Positions 7,466 to 15,353 of a stretch of DNA of 22,345 nt are shown here, piece after piece; the stretch's first letter is position 1, and each line of letters starts with the position of its first letter. The position numbers were made by a program, and so were the translations under genes. Source of the DNA: Thermoplasmata archaeon (lineage in GTDB: Bacteria; Actinomycetota; Acidimicrobiia; Acidimicrobiales; Acidimicrobiaceae); NCBI GenBank assembly GCA_021836665.1, contig JAKBHQ010000438.1:1-22345 (forward strand), in the 5' to 3' direction. The notes beneath the pieces are model-generated. The model worked only from the letters and a program-made list of their open reading frames with translations, was not told where the DNA came from and did not search any database.

Positions 7466-7488
7466 CATCGACCCGGCGGGTATCGATG
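7466..7488. promoter_or_regulatory. Imperfect palindrome between rluB and pirin gene
   Basis: Arms CATCG-ACCC (7466-7474) and GGGT-AT-CGATG (7478-7488) pair over a 3-base loop with a two-base bulge. It is 18 bases upstream of the pirin start codon. No T-run follows on the minus strand, so it looks more like an operator or leader hairpin than an rluB terminator. Confidence 0.35.
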
Positions 7489-7521
7489 ACTTCAAAGAGT
7501 ACAACTTTGTTTAGTTTGCAA

Positions 7522-8301
7522 CTATTCCTTTCGCGCTCGACGCTTAGCACGCGAAACAGCCACCTCCAGCTTGGTAGATTCCCTAACCGCTATCAATTCC
7601 GACTGAAAGAGGCTTCTATATTCTCCTGGTGCTAGACGATCGTCGGTTATTGGTCCAATCCTCGTTCGGACGAGCCGGATCACCCGGTGTCCTACCGCGT
7701 CCATCATCCGCCGAACTTGTCGGTTACGCCCCTCGTGGATGGTAATTTTTACCAAAGAGGGAGAGAGTAGCCTAACTTTTGCGGGATAAGTTGGACCGTC
7801 ATCAAGGTCGACCCCTCTCCGTAATGAGGCTAATTCGCTCCTTTTGAGTACGCCATCGAGGTGTACGAGATACTCCTTCTCTACGCCCATGGATGGGTGG
7901 GTCAGTGTATGAGCGAACTCACCATCATTGGTCATTATCAAGAGACCTTCGGTCAAGAGATCGAGACGTCCAACGGAAAAGACTCGGGGTTCTTTTGGAA
8001 CAAACTCCAATACCGACTTTCGTCCTTGCGGATCGTTGGAGGTTACCACGACACCACTCGGTTTATTGAGGAGGTAATAGACCAGGCCCGTTTGTGTAGA
8101 GACCTGGATCCCGTCGATTGACAAGGTATCGGTTTCCGGGTCCATCCGATCCCCTAAAACCGCAAGGGAACCGTTCACTTCTACTCGGCCGGCCAGTAGC
8201 ATCTCCTCGCAGCTGCGGCGCGACCCGTATCCGAGACGCGCAAGCACCTTCTGGACCCTCTCCCTATTCGAGTCGACCTCGGGATACTCGATATCAGCCA
8301 T
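7522..8301 (-). CDS. rluB: 23S rRNA pseudouridine synthase, RluB/RsuA family
   Basis: These enzymes convert a specific uridine in rRNA to pseudouridine; family members next to scpB are normally RluB-like and act on 23S rRNA. The product has an N-terminal S4 RNA-binding domain (about 14-60: RVQKVLARLGYGSRRSCEEM), then the catalytic domain with GRLDLLTEGLL, whose Asp114 is the nucleophile, and the family motifs LNKPSGVVVT and RQVRRMMDAVGH. The C-terminus is basic (AKRRARKE), as is common. The 259 residues are full length. The ATG start overlaps the last eight bases of scpB, so translation is probably coupled. This scpA-scpB-rluB order is very widely conserved. Confidence 0.95.
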   Translation of the reverse strand: MADIEYPEVDSNRERVQKVLARLGYGSRRSCEEMLLAGRVEVNGSLAVLGDRMDPETDTLSIDGIQVSTQTGLVYYLLNKPSGVVVTSNDPQGRKSVLEFVPKEPRVFSVGRLDLLTEGLLIMTNDGEFAHTLTHPSMGVEKEYLVHLDGVLKRSELASLRRGVDLDDGPTYPAKVRLLSPSLVKITIHEGRNRQVRRMMDAVGHRVIRLVRTRIGPITDDRLAPGEYRSLFQSELIAVRESTKLEVAVSRAKRRARKE

Positions 8302-8971
8302 CTTCTTTCAGGCTCGCCTCTATTGCTTCGAGAACTTCTGCCGATGGGACAAAATCTGAAAGTGGCGGGAGATCGGATAACGAGTCGACGCCGAGCCTTT
8401 CAAGAAATAGTTGAGTTGTTCCATAGAGTATCGCCTGGCCAGGGCCTCGATCCCTTCCAATAATTCTCAAATACCCTCGGGCTTGGAGCATTTTCATCAC
8501 GCCATCAGAATTTACGCCACGAATTGCCGATACCTGTGCTCTTGAAACCGGCTGCTTATAAGCGACTATCGCTAGCACCTCAAGTGCAGCTCCCGATAGC
8601 CGAGGAGCAAGCTGCTCATTCAAGTACCGCTCTAATATCGGCGCCAATTCACCAGAGGTGCGAAGCTGATACCCTCCGGCTATTTTTGCAAGCTCAAATC
8701 CGCGTCCAGTACTTAGGTAAAAGCGCGCAATTTTGCCCATCTCTGCGATAACGTCAGTTTCGGACACCGCCAGTACCAATGCAATCGATTTCGAAGACAC
8801 CGGGTCTGACGATACAAGCAGTATCGCTTCTATCGCCCTCTGAATTGCCGTCGCCGGCCCTCTGTCGCTCTCAAGGGCAACTGCCTCCGATTTAATAGCT
8901 GATACAGCGGCTACCTCCTGCGATGCATCGTCCAAATCAACTATCTCATCACTTGCTAGGTTCTGCTCCAT
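8294..8971 (-). CDS. scpB: Segregation and condensation protein ScpB
   Basis: ScpB forms the SMC-ScpAB condensin complex with ScpA and SMC, which compacts and separates chromosomes. The product carries two winged-helix domains: AIEAILLVSSDPVSSKSIALVL at the first, and the strongly conserved block ALEVLAIVAYKQPVSRAQVSAIRGV in the second, followed by LLYGTTQLFLERLG-like sequence. About 40 residues before the first domain are acidic and unconserved. The ATG start used gives 225 residues; a GTG three codons upstream is the alternative. The ribosome-binding site is weak (GTGAG before the ATG). scpA ends 31 bases upstream and rluB overlaps the 3' end, so the three form one operon. Confidence 0.95.
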   Translation of the reverse strand: MEQNLASDEIVDLDDASQEVAAVSAIKSEAVALESDRGPATAIQRAIEAILLVSSDPVSSKSIALVLAVSETDVIAEMGKIARFYLSTGRGFELAKIAGGYQLRTSGELAPILERYLNEQLAPRLSGAALEVLAIVAYKQPVSRAQVSAIRGVNSDGVMKMLQARGYLRIIGRDRGPGQAILYGTTQLFLERLGVDSLSDLPPLSDFVPSAEVLEAIEASLKEDG

Positions 8972-9002
8972 ACATCTCACTGTCAGGTTAGATCGCAGTT
9001 CA

Positions 9003-9782
9003 TCAGCTCAACGCATCAAGGAGTGAGTTCATCTCCTGTTTTGCCCGGTCGGAAATCCACCCGAGCCAAACGACCCAAAGGTCACCCAGCAGCTCCGGTT
9101 GATTAAGCTCAATAATTCCTAACCGATAACCCTCCAAAAGTAACAGAAACGTAGCGACGACTTCGAGGCGCGAATCGCTCCAATCGACAAGCTCTGAAAA
9201 GCCCATCCGCTTTTTCTGTTCGAGTTCCGAAATGGTCCTCTTCCGTAGCAACTCTGAATCGATCCGTCTTTGAAAAAGATGGGAGTCATCTACGATACTT
9301 CGAGGCTGGGCGAGCATTATCGCCTTCATTTTTTCAAAAAGATCGCTAGTCGTCACCTCCGACAGCGGGTCAGACAGATTGAGTAATAGCTCTTTTGGAA
9401 AGCTACCCCTTCTCGGAACGCCCTTCGATGCGAGCACAAGTTGGTCCAAGATGGAGCCGGATGCGTCCTTGTAGATCTTTAGCTCGAGCATTTTGATTAG
9501 CAAAAGCTCACGTTCTCTGGTAAATTCCTCGTCCGCCTCGTCCTCGACTTCCTTGGGTGGAAGCAGGCGTCTGGATTTCATTGCTACTAGGGTTGCCGCC
9601 ACACTCAAGAACTCCGAAGCACCTTCGAGATCAAAGGCGATGATCTCTTCTATCCGACTTAGGTAATCATCGACAAGTTTTGAAATTGAGACCTGCCAGA
9701 GATCGATGCGCTGAGCTGACACTAATTCGAGTAGCAAACCGATTGGTCCCGTGAATCCGGCTTCGTCAACACTTACTTTCAA
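9003..9782 (-). CDS. scpA: Segregation and condensation protein ScpA
   Basis: ScpA is the kleisin that bridges the SMC heads in bacterial condensin. The N-terminal signature is FTGPIGLLLELVSAQRIDLW (close to the usual F.GPLDLLL.LI....LDI), followed by ISKLVDDYLS and the helix ATLVAMKSRRLLPP, all typical. The middle is charged and variable. The C-terminal winged-helix segment (about 195-240) contains FLLLLEGYRLG and a relaxed version of the expected end. The 259 residues fit the family. The start is TTG with AGGCGG at about 6 bases, placing the FTGP motif at residue 9 as expected. It is the first gene of scpA-scpB-rluB. No parA gene precedes it, unlike in many actinobacteria; a nucleosidase gene does, 100 bases upstream. 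Confidence 0.93.
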   Translation of the reverse strand: MKVSVDEAGFTGPIGLLLELVSAQRIDLWQVSISKLVDDYLSRIEEIIAFDLEGASEFLSVAATLVAMKSRRLLPPKEVEDEADEEFTRERELLLIKMLELKIYKDASGSILDQLVLASKGVPRRGSFPKELLLNLSDPLSEVTTSDLFEKMKAIMLAQPRSIVDDSHLFQRRIDSELLRKRTISELEQKKRMGFSELVDWSDSRLEVVATFLLLLEGYRLGIIELNQPELLGDLWVVWLGWISDRAKQEMNSLLDALS

Positions 9783-9882
9783 CTTAACCGCCTACGGTCT
9801 GTTTTGACCTTCATATCGCTTCGAACAGTTGCTTGGGCAGGTTTATGGTGCACACTAATTGCCGCTAGACCTATGAGCTAAA

Positions 9883-10659
9883 TTATAAATTCCCCGTCCA
9901 CTCACCGTTGGTACCGGTGAAGATCTCAAAACTCCACATGGCTATCTGTGCCAAAACCGAGCTGCCGTGTTCGTTGCAGAAACTCATAACTTCTCTAGGA
10001 TTAAATGAGTCATTTGCCTCATCTGAGATAATCTTGATACCCGCCCAGGGAGTATTTGCGAGCTTGGCAACCTGTGCGACGCTGTAGATCTCCATATCAA
10101 CGCAGAGCGCTCCCGGGAATCGATCCTTCAGGATCGCCCTTTCCGCATTTGAGGTAATCAGCCTATCGCCGGTGATGACCGTACCGATGTGAATCCGCGG
10201 GATCCGACCAAAAGTGTCGCTAACCCTTGAGGACCAAATCTCGTCGAGCTCGTCGGAGTACCCAGCGAGCAAATCGCCCATCCTCTGCGCAAGCTGAGAC
10301 TCCTTTGGTTGTTGATGGCTTAAATCCGCTAGTGAACCAAGGTCAAAGTCATGCTGGAGTACCGAGTTGACCACCACAAGGTCTCCAATTCCAACGAGTT
10401 CACTAACCGCCCCCGAAAGCCCAAAACTCATGACCGCTGAAGGGGCAAACTTAATTAGCATTTCGGTGGCATGGGCAGCCGCTCGGACTTTACCCATCCC
10501 CGACTTGGTTAGAACCAGCTGGAACTCAAGGCCGCCATATTCCACCAGGCGGGTGTAAAACCTCCCCAGCACTCCGTCAACTACCTTGTACGGCTCGATC
10601 ATCTCAAGGAGTCGGAAGAGCTCTTCATCCATTGCGAAGATTATCCCTATCGACTTCAA
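9883..10659 (-). CDS. MTA/SAH nucleosidase-like protein (PNP/UDP phosphorylase superfamily)
   Basis: The product resembles 5'-methylthioadenosine/S-adenosylhomocysteine nucleosidase (Mtn/Pfs), which cleaves adenine from MTA and SAH in methionine salvage. It keeps the start KSIGIIFAMDEEL (catalytic Glu region), SGMGKVRAA, the phosphate/ribose loop TGDRLI, VDMEIYSVAQVA with the ribose-binding Glu, and ISDEAND with the catalytic Asp. Futalosine hydrolase belongs to the same superfamily and cannot be excluded. At 258 residues it is slightly longer than E. coli Mtn (232). I chose TTG at 10657-10659 because AGGGGGTGATC lies directly before it, nearly the full complement of the 16S rRNA tail, and because it gives the normal family N-terminus. 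A GTG two codons upstream lies inside that site. The gene is divergent from the helicase gene. Confidence 0.88.
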   Translation of the reverse strand: MKSIGIIFAMDEELFRLLEMIEPYKVVDGVLGRFYTRLVEYGGLEFQLVLTKSGMGKVRAAAHATEMLIKFAPSAVMSFGLSGAVSELVGIGDLVVVNSVLQHDFDLGSLADLSHQQPKESQLAQRMGDLLAGYSDELDEIWSSRVSDTFGRIPRIHIGTVITGDRLITSNAERAILKDRFPGALCVDMEIYSVAQVAKLANTPWAGIKIISDEANDSFNPREVMSFCNEHGSSVLAQIAMWSFEIFTGTNGEWTGNL

Positions 10660-10774
10660 GATCACCCCCTGGTAGAACCGACGAACTCATCGACGACTCC
10701 AACAGGATATAAGTCTTGAGATCATTAGGTACAGTAGTTGCCAAAAATACATTCCAAGCAATTGCCGGGTGAAT

Positions 10775-10824
10775 TGGAGTTGGCTCGAAAAAATTACCTG
10801 GTCGTCAGGTGACGGGCAACTCCA
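10775..10824. repeat. Composite inverted repeat with an inner hairpin
   Basis: Outer arms TGGAGTTG (10775-10782) and CAACTCCA (10817-10824) are perfect complements. Inside, ACCTG (10796-10800) and CAGGT (10806-10810) form a second stem with a 5-base loop. It overlaps the end of the rhomboid-like fossil, and would lie in the untranslated leader of the nucleosidase mRNA if that starts far upstream. Function unknown. Confidence 0.4.
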
Positions 10825-10897
10825 TACGAGTACACCAAGACAATGCCCCCTAATGCCCCCAAATGTCCGCTCCAAGAACTCGATTAAAAATAAGCGA
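10794..10897 (-). pseudogene. Likely 3' fossil of a rhomboid intramembrane protease gene
   Basis: Read on the minus strand, one frame gives SLIFNRVLGADIWGH and then a stop. The adjacent frame continues as GHLGALGGIVLVYSYGVARH and ends at TAA (10794-10796). Joined with a one-base shift in the G-rich run, this reads DIWGHLGGIVLVYSYG, which resembles the last membrane segment of actinobacterial rhomboid proteases (ISWQGHLGGL.AG type), where the His is part of the catalytic Ser-His pair. The Ser-bearing GASGA segment is not found, so any remnant is only the C-terminal end. The match is short and made by eye. Confidence 0.4.
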
Positions 10898-11023
10898 GGT
10901 AGGGCGTCGTTTCCTACGCTCAAAAGTATCACTGTCGGGCGATGTCGATTGGATATCCACGCTCCAGGGTACCTGCTTATTTGAGCCAAGGATAGACTCC
11001 TACAGTCCCGGCAAAGGAGATAG

Positions 11024-13588
11024 ATGACAGAGGCTAACCACGCCGCAAAGGATCTTCTAGATCGAGTACGACGACTAAAAGAAAAGTCTCAAAAAATAGA
11101 CCCCGTTGCAATTGGCGATGACCCTGGAGCGACGCCAGAGTTAATTCCCAAAGTCCCCTCCCGTGGTTTTGGAGTAGACAACGCCCATGGTGACGACATG
11201 AGCAGCAGCGAGGAAAGTAGTAAAGGCCCGAGTTCCCAAGCACTTTGGGAATTGGCCGAAATGATCAACTATAAAGCGCAAGTGCGCAAGGAGGTGTTAC
11301 TTGAAAGCCAAAGTCCCAAGTTTCAGCACCCGGCCGAGAGGCTTCCAGGGAAAATCCAACAGTACCTCGATGATGAAAGCATCCAACTCTACAGCCATCA
11401 GGCTGAATCGCTAAACCTGTTTCGAGATCACAAAAACGTTGCCCTCGCCACCCAGACCGCCTCGGGCAAGAGTCTTGCTTTCAACCTACCAATTCTCGAG
11501 GTTTTGCTATCGAATCCGAGTTCGAGCGCAATCTACCTTTATCCCGCAAAAGCCTTAGCCAATGACCAGCTAAACAAGTTGAAAGAGTTCGACGAAAAAT
11601 TCTCCCTAAATAGCCACCCCGCGTCTTATGACGGTGACACCCCCGCTTCTGAACGAAAAAAGATCAAAGAAAACTCCCGAGTTATAGTGACCAATCCACA
11701 CGGTTTACATATCTACTTGGGCTGGAAAGACGGCTGGAGCCGCATACTGCGAAACCTCAAAGTGGTGGTAATAGACGAAGCTCACTACTACAGCGGCGAC
11801 GTTGGGTCACACATGGCGATGGTGGTGAGGAGATTAAGGAGATTAGCGGCTCACTATGGTGCACACCCTCAGTTTTTCGTCGCTTCGGCGACCATTGCAA
11901 ACCCAAAGGAGCATGCCGAAGCGCTCACCGGCGTTGACTTTGACCTCGTCGCCAACGACGGTGGTGGCCGACCCAAGAGATGGATTGTCTTCTGGGACAC
12001 CCAATGTGATCTGGACCACTCCCCAACCTCGCAGGCCGCTGCGCTAAGTCGCCATTTGGTTAGGTATGACCGCCAATTGATCGTATTTTCCGATACTCGA
12101 CACCAGGCAGAGATGATCGCTAAGTCGGCATCGGACAGGGTTCACCGGGTAGCGGCGTATCGGGCCGGTTTCTCTCCGTATGATCGGCGATCAATCGAAC
12201 TCGATCTAAAGGAAGGGCGCCTCAGAGGCGTCTCCTCGACCTCAGCATTGGAGCTGGGGGTAGATATCGGCGGTGTAGACACGGTGATCCTTAACGGCAT
12301 GCCCACATCGATTGCATCATTTTGGCAGAGGGCGGGCAGGGCAGGTCGCTCCGGACAGACATCAACCGTTGTCTTGATGACCGGCGCAGATCCTATTGGT
12401 AGGTTCATCCTCAACCACCCCGAAAGGCTCCTCGACCAATCGCCCGAAGAGGCCATCGTCAATCCAGCAAACCGTCCAATTCTGAGCCAACACCTGGTCT
12501 GTGCAGCTTCAGAATTGCCGCTGTGTACTAGCGACCAGGTCTACTTTGGAGAGGAGTTCAACGATGTAACCAAGGACCTCCTCACAAGAGCTGAGCTATT
12601 AAAAGACGATGAAGGGAGGTTGATATACACCCGAAAAGGCAAGCCACAGTTTGGCGTTTCTCTGTCGGGTGGCGCGGAAGCGAGCTACCGCCTTGAAGTA
12701 GAGAAGGATTCCAAGATCAAGCTCCTCGAATCACTACCAGCACAGCGAGCGATGAGAGAGGCTCACGTGGGTGCGATCTACCACCATCAAGGGGTCGCAT
12801 ATCGGATAAAGTCAGTGAACCACAAGGATCTAAAAATACACGCCGTTCTAGAAAAAAGTTCAAACTTCACCGTATCGGCAGCTATCAAAAGCGTCATTTT
12901 CGATCAACCTTCCTCATCCTTTTTCACTTCATCTGGCATCGAAATAGGTTGGGGACGGGCTAATGTAATCGAGGCTGTCGTAGGATTCAAGGAGTATTCT
13001 TTCAAAGGCACCGAACCGCGGCGCTATGTCGTCGACTTTCCCTCCCGCAGCTACTCCACCGAGACGTTGGCTATCGGTTTCAATGAAAACCTGGAACTAG
13101 CCATCAACGCCGAGGGTACTGATCCCTATCTGGGTGCCCACAGTGCTGAGCATGCTATTTCAAAAGTCTTACCCCTGCTTTATATTTCGGATCGCCGTGA
13201 CTTTCAGTCGATGAGCCTCAAGAACCAGGGGTCGCCGATTATTGCCCTCTACGACCTCACCGAGGGAGGCTCCGGCGTCTCAAAACTCGCCTTCAACAGC
13301 CTCCTAAGGCTCTGTGACAACGCAATACAACTGATTGACTCCTGCGAGTGTTCGGCCGGGTGTCCCTTTTGCGTCTTGGATGCATCCTGTAAAAACGAAG
13401 AAATCGACAAGGAGCTCGGCCTGAGAGTCCTTCGCTACCTAAGAGATGAACTAGCTAGAAGGGGCGACTCGCCAAAGCTCCCAGCGAACGATTCGTTGAT
13501 CCCTTACGGAAAGACCCAGACCGAAGACGAGCAGATTAAAAATGACTTCACAAAGCCATGGGGAGCCAGGAGCAGAGGACGGGTTTGA
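11024..13588 (+). CDS. DEAD/DEAH-box helicase with C-terminal DUF1998 zinc-binding domain (MrfA/YprA-like)
   Basis: The product (854 residues) resembles Bacillus MrfA/YprA, a 3'-5' DNA helicase for repair of mitomycin lesions, and is related to fungal Hrq1. Domains in order: a charged, Ser-rich and probably disordered extension (1-90); RecA-like domain 1 with LYSHQAESL (Q-like motif, 122-130), TQTASGKS (143-150) and DEAH (251-254); motif III ASATIAN; RecA-like domain 2 with STSALELGVDIGGVD and QRAGRAGRSGQ; and the DUF1998/MZB domain. That last domain ends in the four-cysteine cluster CECSAGCPFC (Cys774, 776, 780, 783), which binds metal in MrfA. Cys789 is extra. The ATG has AAAGGAG at the ideal distance. 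The exonuclease partner MrfB (YprB), usually adjacent, is not here; trpS follows after 57 bases. Confidence 0.92.
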   Translation: MTEANHAAKDLLDRVRRLKEKSQKIDPVAIGDDPGATPELIPKVPSRGFGVDNAHGDDMSSSEESSKGPSSQALWELAEMINYKAQVRKEVLLESQSPKFQHPAERLPGKIQQYLDDESIQLYSHQAESLNLFRDHKNVALATQTASGKSLAFNLPILEVLLSNPSSSAIYLYPAKALANDQLNKLKEFDEKFSLNSHPASYDGDTPASERKKIKENSRVIVTNPHGLHIYLGWKDGWSRILRNLKVVVIDEAHYYSGDVGSHMAMVVRRLRRLAAHYGAHPQFFVASATIANPKEHAEALTGVDFDLVANDGGGRPKRWIVFWDTQCDLDHSPTSQAAALSRHLVRYDRQLIVFSDTRHQAEMIAKSASDRVHRVAAYRAGFSPYDRRSIELDLKEGRLRGVSSTSALELGVDIGGVDTVILNGMPTSIASFWQRAGRAGRSGQTSTVVLMTGADPIGRFILNHPERLLDQSPEEAIVNPANRPILSQHLVCAASELPLCTSDQVYFGEEFNDVTKDLLTRAELLKDDEGRLIYTRKGKPQFGVSLSGGAEASYRLEVEKDSKIKLLESLPAQRAMREAHVGAIYHHQGVAYRIKSVNHKDLKIHAVLEKSSNFTVSAAIKSVIFDQPSSSFFTSSGIEIGWGRANVIEAVVGFKEYSFKGTEPRRYVVDFPSRSYSTETLAIGFNENLELAINAEGTDPYLGAHSAEHAISKVLPLLYISDRRDFQSMSLKNQGSPIIALYDLTEGGSGVSKLAFNSLLRLCDNAIQLIDSCECSAGCPFCVLDASCKNEEIDKELGLRVLRYLRDELARRGDSPKLPANDSLIPYGKTQTEDEQIKNDFTKPWGARSRGRV

Positions 13589-13645
13589 AGCTAGCTGAGG
13601 TGATTGTTCTCATACACCATCTAAAAAAAGGACGATGACGCGAAT

Positions 13646-14653
13646 TTGACTGCTAGTTTACGTTTCGTGCCAAGAATACTCTCAGGAATTCAACCGTCTG
13701 GATCGGTCCACCTCGGAAACTACCTAGGTGCTCTTCGAAACTGGGTTTCTGAGCAGCATGAGGCTGACTGTTATTATTCGATAGTCGACCTACACGCCAT
13801 TACAGCAGAACACGATCCTCGTACACTCAGAGACACCACCAAGGAATTGGCAACCGTGCTCTTTGCGATCGGCATAGACCCTGAGGTGTCGTGTCTATTC
13901 GTTCAGAGTCACGTGCCGGAGCATGCCCAGCTCGGATGGATAATGGAGTCGACGGTTACCTTTGGTGAGCTTTCGCGGATGACCCAGTTCAAAGATAAGG
14001 GGAAGGGGGAGGAGAAGGTCAGGGCGAGTTTGTTCACCTACCCCGCTCTTATGGCGGCAGATATTCTCCTTTATCGCGCCGATAAGGTTCCAGTGGGTGA
14101 CGACCAAAGACAACATATCGAGCTAGCCCGTAATGCCGCCACGAGATTCAACAATGCATATGGTCAAGTTTTTACTATTCCCGAACCAATGATTCCAAAG
14201 GTCGGGGCTCGAGTGATGGACCTCCAGAATCCTTCAAAAAAGATGTCAAAATCGTCCTCCACCGACTCGGGGCTCATCTACCTCAGCGAAGATTCAACAA
14301 GTATCGCCAAGAAGATAAAACGGGCGGTAACTGATACCGAAAATAGGCTCGTTTACGAGCCCGACAACCCCGACAAGGCCGGAGTGACAAACCTGCTGGA
14401 GATATACTCAGCCTTCACCTCAATACATCCCCAGGAAGTAGCGGACAGCTTCACCAACTATGGCGGCCTGAAAACCGAACTAGCTGAGTTAGTCATCGAA
14501 CACCTAACCGCTATCAACTTGAGGATCAAGGAAATTTCGGAAGATCCAAATGAACTCCTTCGCCTGCTACAAATTGGCGCTGCCAAGGCCAGGGAAGTAG
14601 CTTCATCTACGCTTTACGATGCAAAGAACGCAATTGGATTTCTAGCGCCGTAA
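13646..14653 (+). CDS. trpS: Tryptophanyl-tRNA synthetase
   Basis: TrpS charges tRNA-Trp; it is a class I, cytosolic, dimeric enzyme. The 335-residue product has the start ILSGIQPSGSVHLGNYLGALRNW, with the HIGH-type motif at HLGN (22-25), the Trp-pocket region FVQSHVPEHAQL and TYPALMAADILLY, and KMSKS at 199-203. Length matches the family. The start used is TTG; AAAGGA lies about 13 bases upstream, a long spacing, and a GTG eight codons in is an alternative that would still keep ILSGIQPSG. The gene follows the helicase on the plus strand and is probably read from the same transcript. In many bacteria trpS lies between the M50 protease gene and scpA on the same strand as both; here it faces the opposite way. 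Confidence 0.96.
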   Translation: MTASLRFVPRILSGIQPSGSVHLGNYLGALRNWVSEQHEADCYYSIVDLHAITAEHDPRTLRDTTKELATVLFAIGIDPEVSCLFVQSHVPEHAQLGWIMESTVTFGELSRMTQFKDKGKGEEKVRASLFTYPALMAADILLYRADKVPVGDDQRQHIELARNAATRFNNAYGQVFTIPEPMIPKVGARVMDLQNPSKKMSKSSSTDSGLIYLSEDSTSIAKKIKRAVTDTENRLVYEPDNPDKAGVTNLLEIYSAFTSIHPQEVADSFTNYGGLKTELAELVIEHLTAINLRIKEISEDPNELLRLLQIGAAKAREVASSTLYDAKNAIGFLAP

Positions 14654-14816
14654 CCAGCAGAAACAATAGACTTCCGCTTCATGGATGAGACAAATCGACG
14701 GGCCTGCACGGAATCACAACGTCCCATCAACCACCTAGGCTCCTCGAAGAAATTCTTTTGAACAAACTTCCAAAGGAAACGACACACCTCGGGTTGAGCC
14801 AAGATTTCGGAATAAA
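14654..14816. other. Short non-coding stretch after trpS
   Basis: I find no gene, tRNA or terminator here. If the insertion sequence whose remnant follows was once complete, the N-terminal half of its transposase and the left end should have been in this stretch, but I could not recognise either. Confidence 0.4.
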
Positions 14817-15353
14817 AAGGAGGCCCTAGCTATCAGGTTAGTTGTCGACCGTGCTGGCAGACCGGCTGGTTTGGCCATGGACGCCGCTAATCGCAACGAT
14901 TCCGTTCATCTAGCACCCACCTTGGATGACCGCAGCGGACTGAGGATTTCTCGCTGTGATCGAAACCGACTGGCTCGACCGTAACTATGAATCAGACGCC
15001 ACACGGGAACGCCTCAAGGAGAAAAAAATGACGACTCGGTGATCGCAAAGAGACGCAAGAGAGGATCGACTCAGAAAAAAACGAACCATCCTATGGGGCT
15101 TCGCTGGCCAGTTAGGAGGACGAACTCCTGGGTTTAGAACTATGGCCAGCTGAGACGAAACACTGGCCGAAAGATAGTCCATCGTCTAGCCCAGTTTGCC
15201 CTTGTAGTCGCATTACTCCTAGCGGCGAGGCTAATCGACCGGAGAACCCGCAGGTCGCCAGGTGTGTTACCTATCGCTGAGGCTCTGACGGAGTTCGTGA
15301 TCGCCGAATTCGGCGTCGAGGATCAAAAGAGCCCCTCTCAGTTTCCTGAATAA
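14817..15353 (+). pseudogene. Decayed IS5-like transposase, C-terminal half
   Basis: The plus strand carries fragments of an IS5-superfamily DDE transposase in at least two frames. The first reads RLVVDRAGRPAGLAMDAANRNDSVHLAPTLDD (from 14832), containing the DDE-fold strand and the ANRNDS motif. Near 14973-15020 another frame gives DWLDRNYESDATRERLKE. After a shift at a run of seven A it continues DDSVIAKRRKRG, NHPMGLRWPVRRTNSWV, an internal TAG, then NYGQLRRNTGRKIVHRLAQ and ALLLAARLIDRRTRRSP, with a TAA at 15351-15353. The RWPVERTNSW..NYGQLRRNTDR pattern is diagnostic for this group. The N-terminal ~100 residues and clear terminal repeats are missing, so this is an old fossil. Confidence 0.85.

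Larger units (their letters stand above)
10660..11023. other. Spacer of 364 bases between divergent nucleosidase and helicase genes
   Basis: The spacer holds a likely rhomboid gene fossil on the minus strand, a composite inverted repeat (10775-10824), and three tandem approximate 10-base units of the form AATGCCCCC at 10842-10871. AAAGGAG before 11024 is the helicase ribosome-binding site. A 100-codon minus-strand frame covering most of it resembles no family and is in a different frame from the rhomboid-like segments. Promoters for the two flanking genes should be here but none is clear to me. Confidence 0.5.

Noticed and set aside
9822..9835. CGAAC-N4-GCTTG resembling a Gram-positive LexA site before scpA
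   Set aside because: The second half-site has only three of five consensus bases and scpA is not a known SOS gene.
10687..10989. 100-codon minus-strand frame upstream of the nucleosidase gene
   Set aside because: Its product resembles no family, and the protein-like signal in the same place lies in the other two frames (rhomboid fossil).
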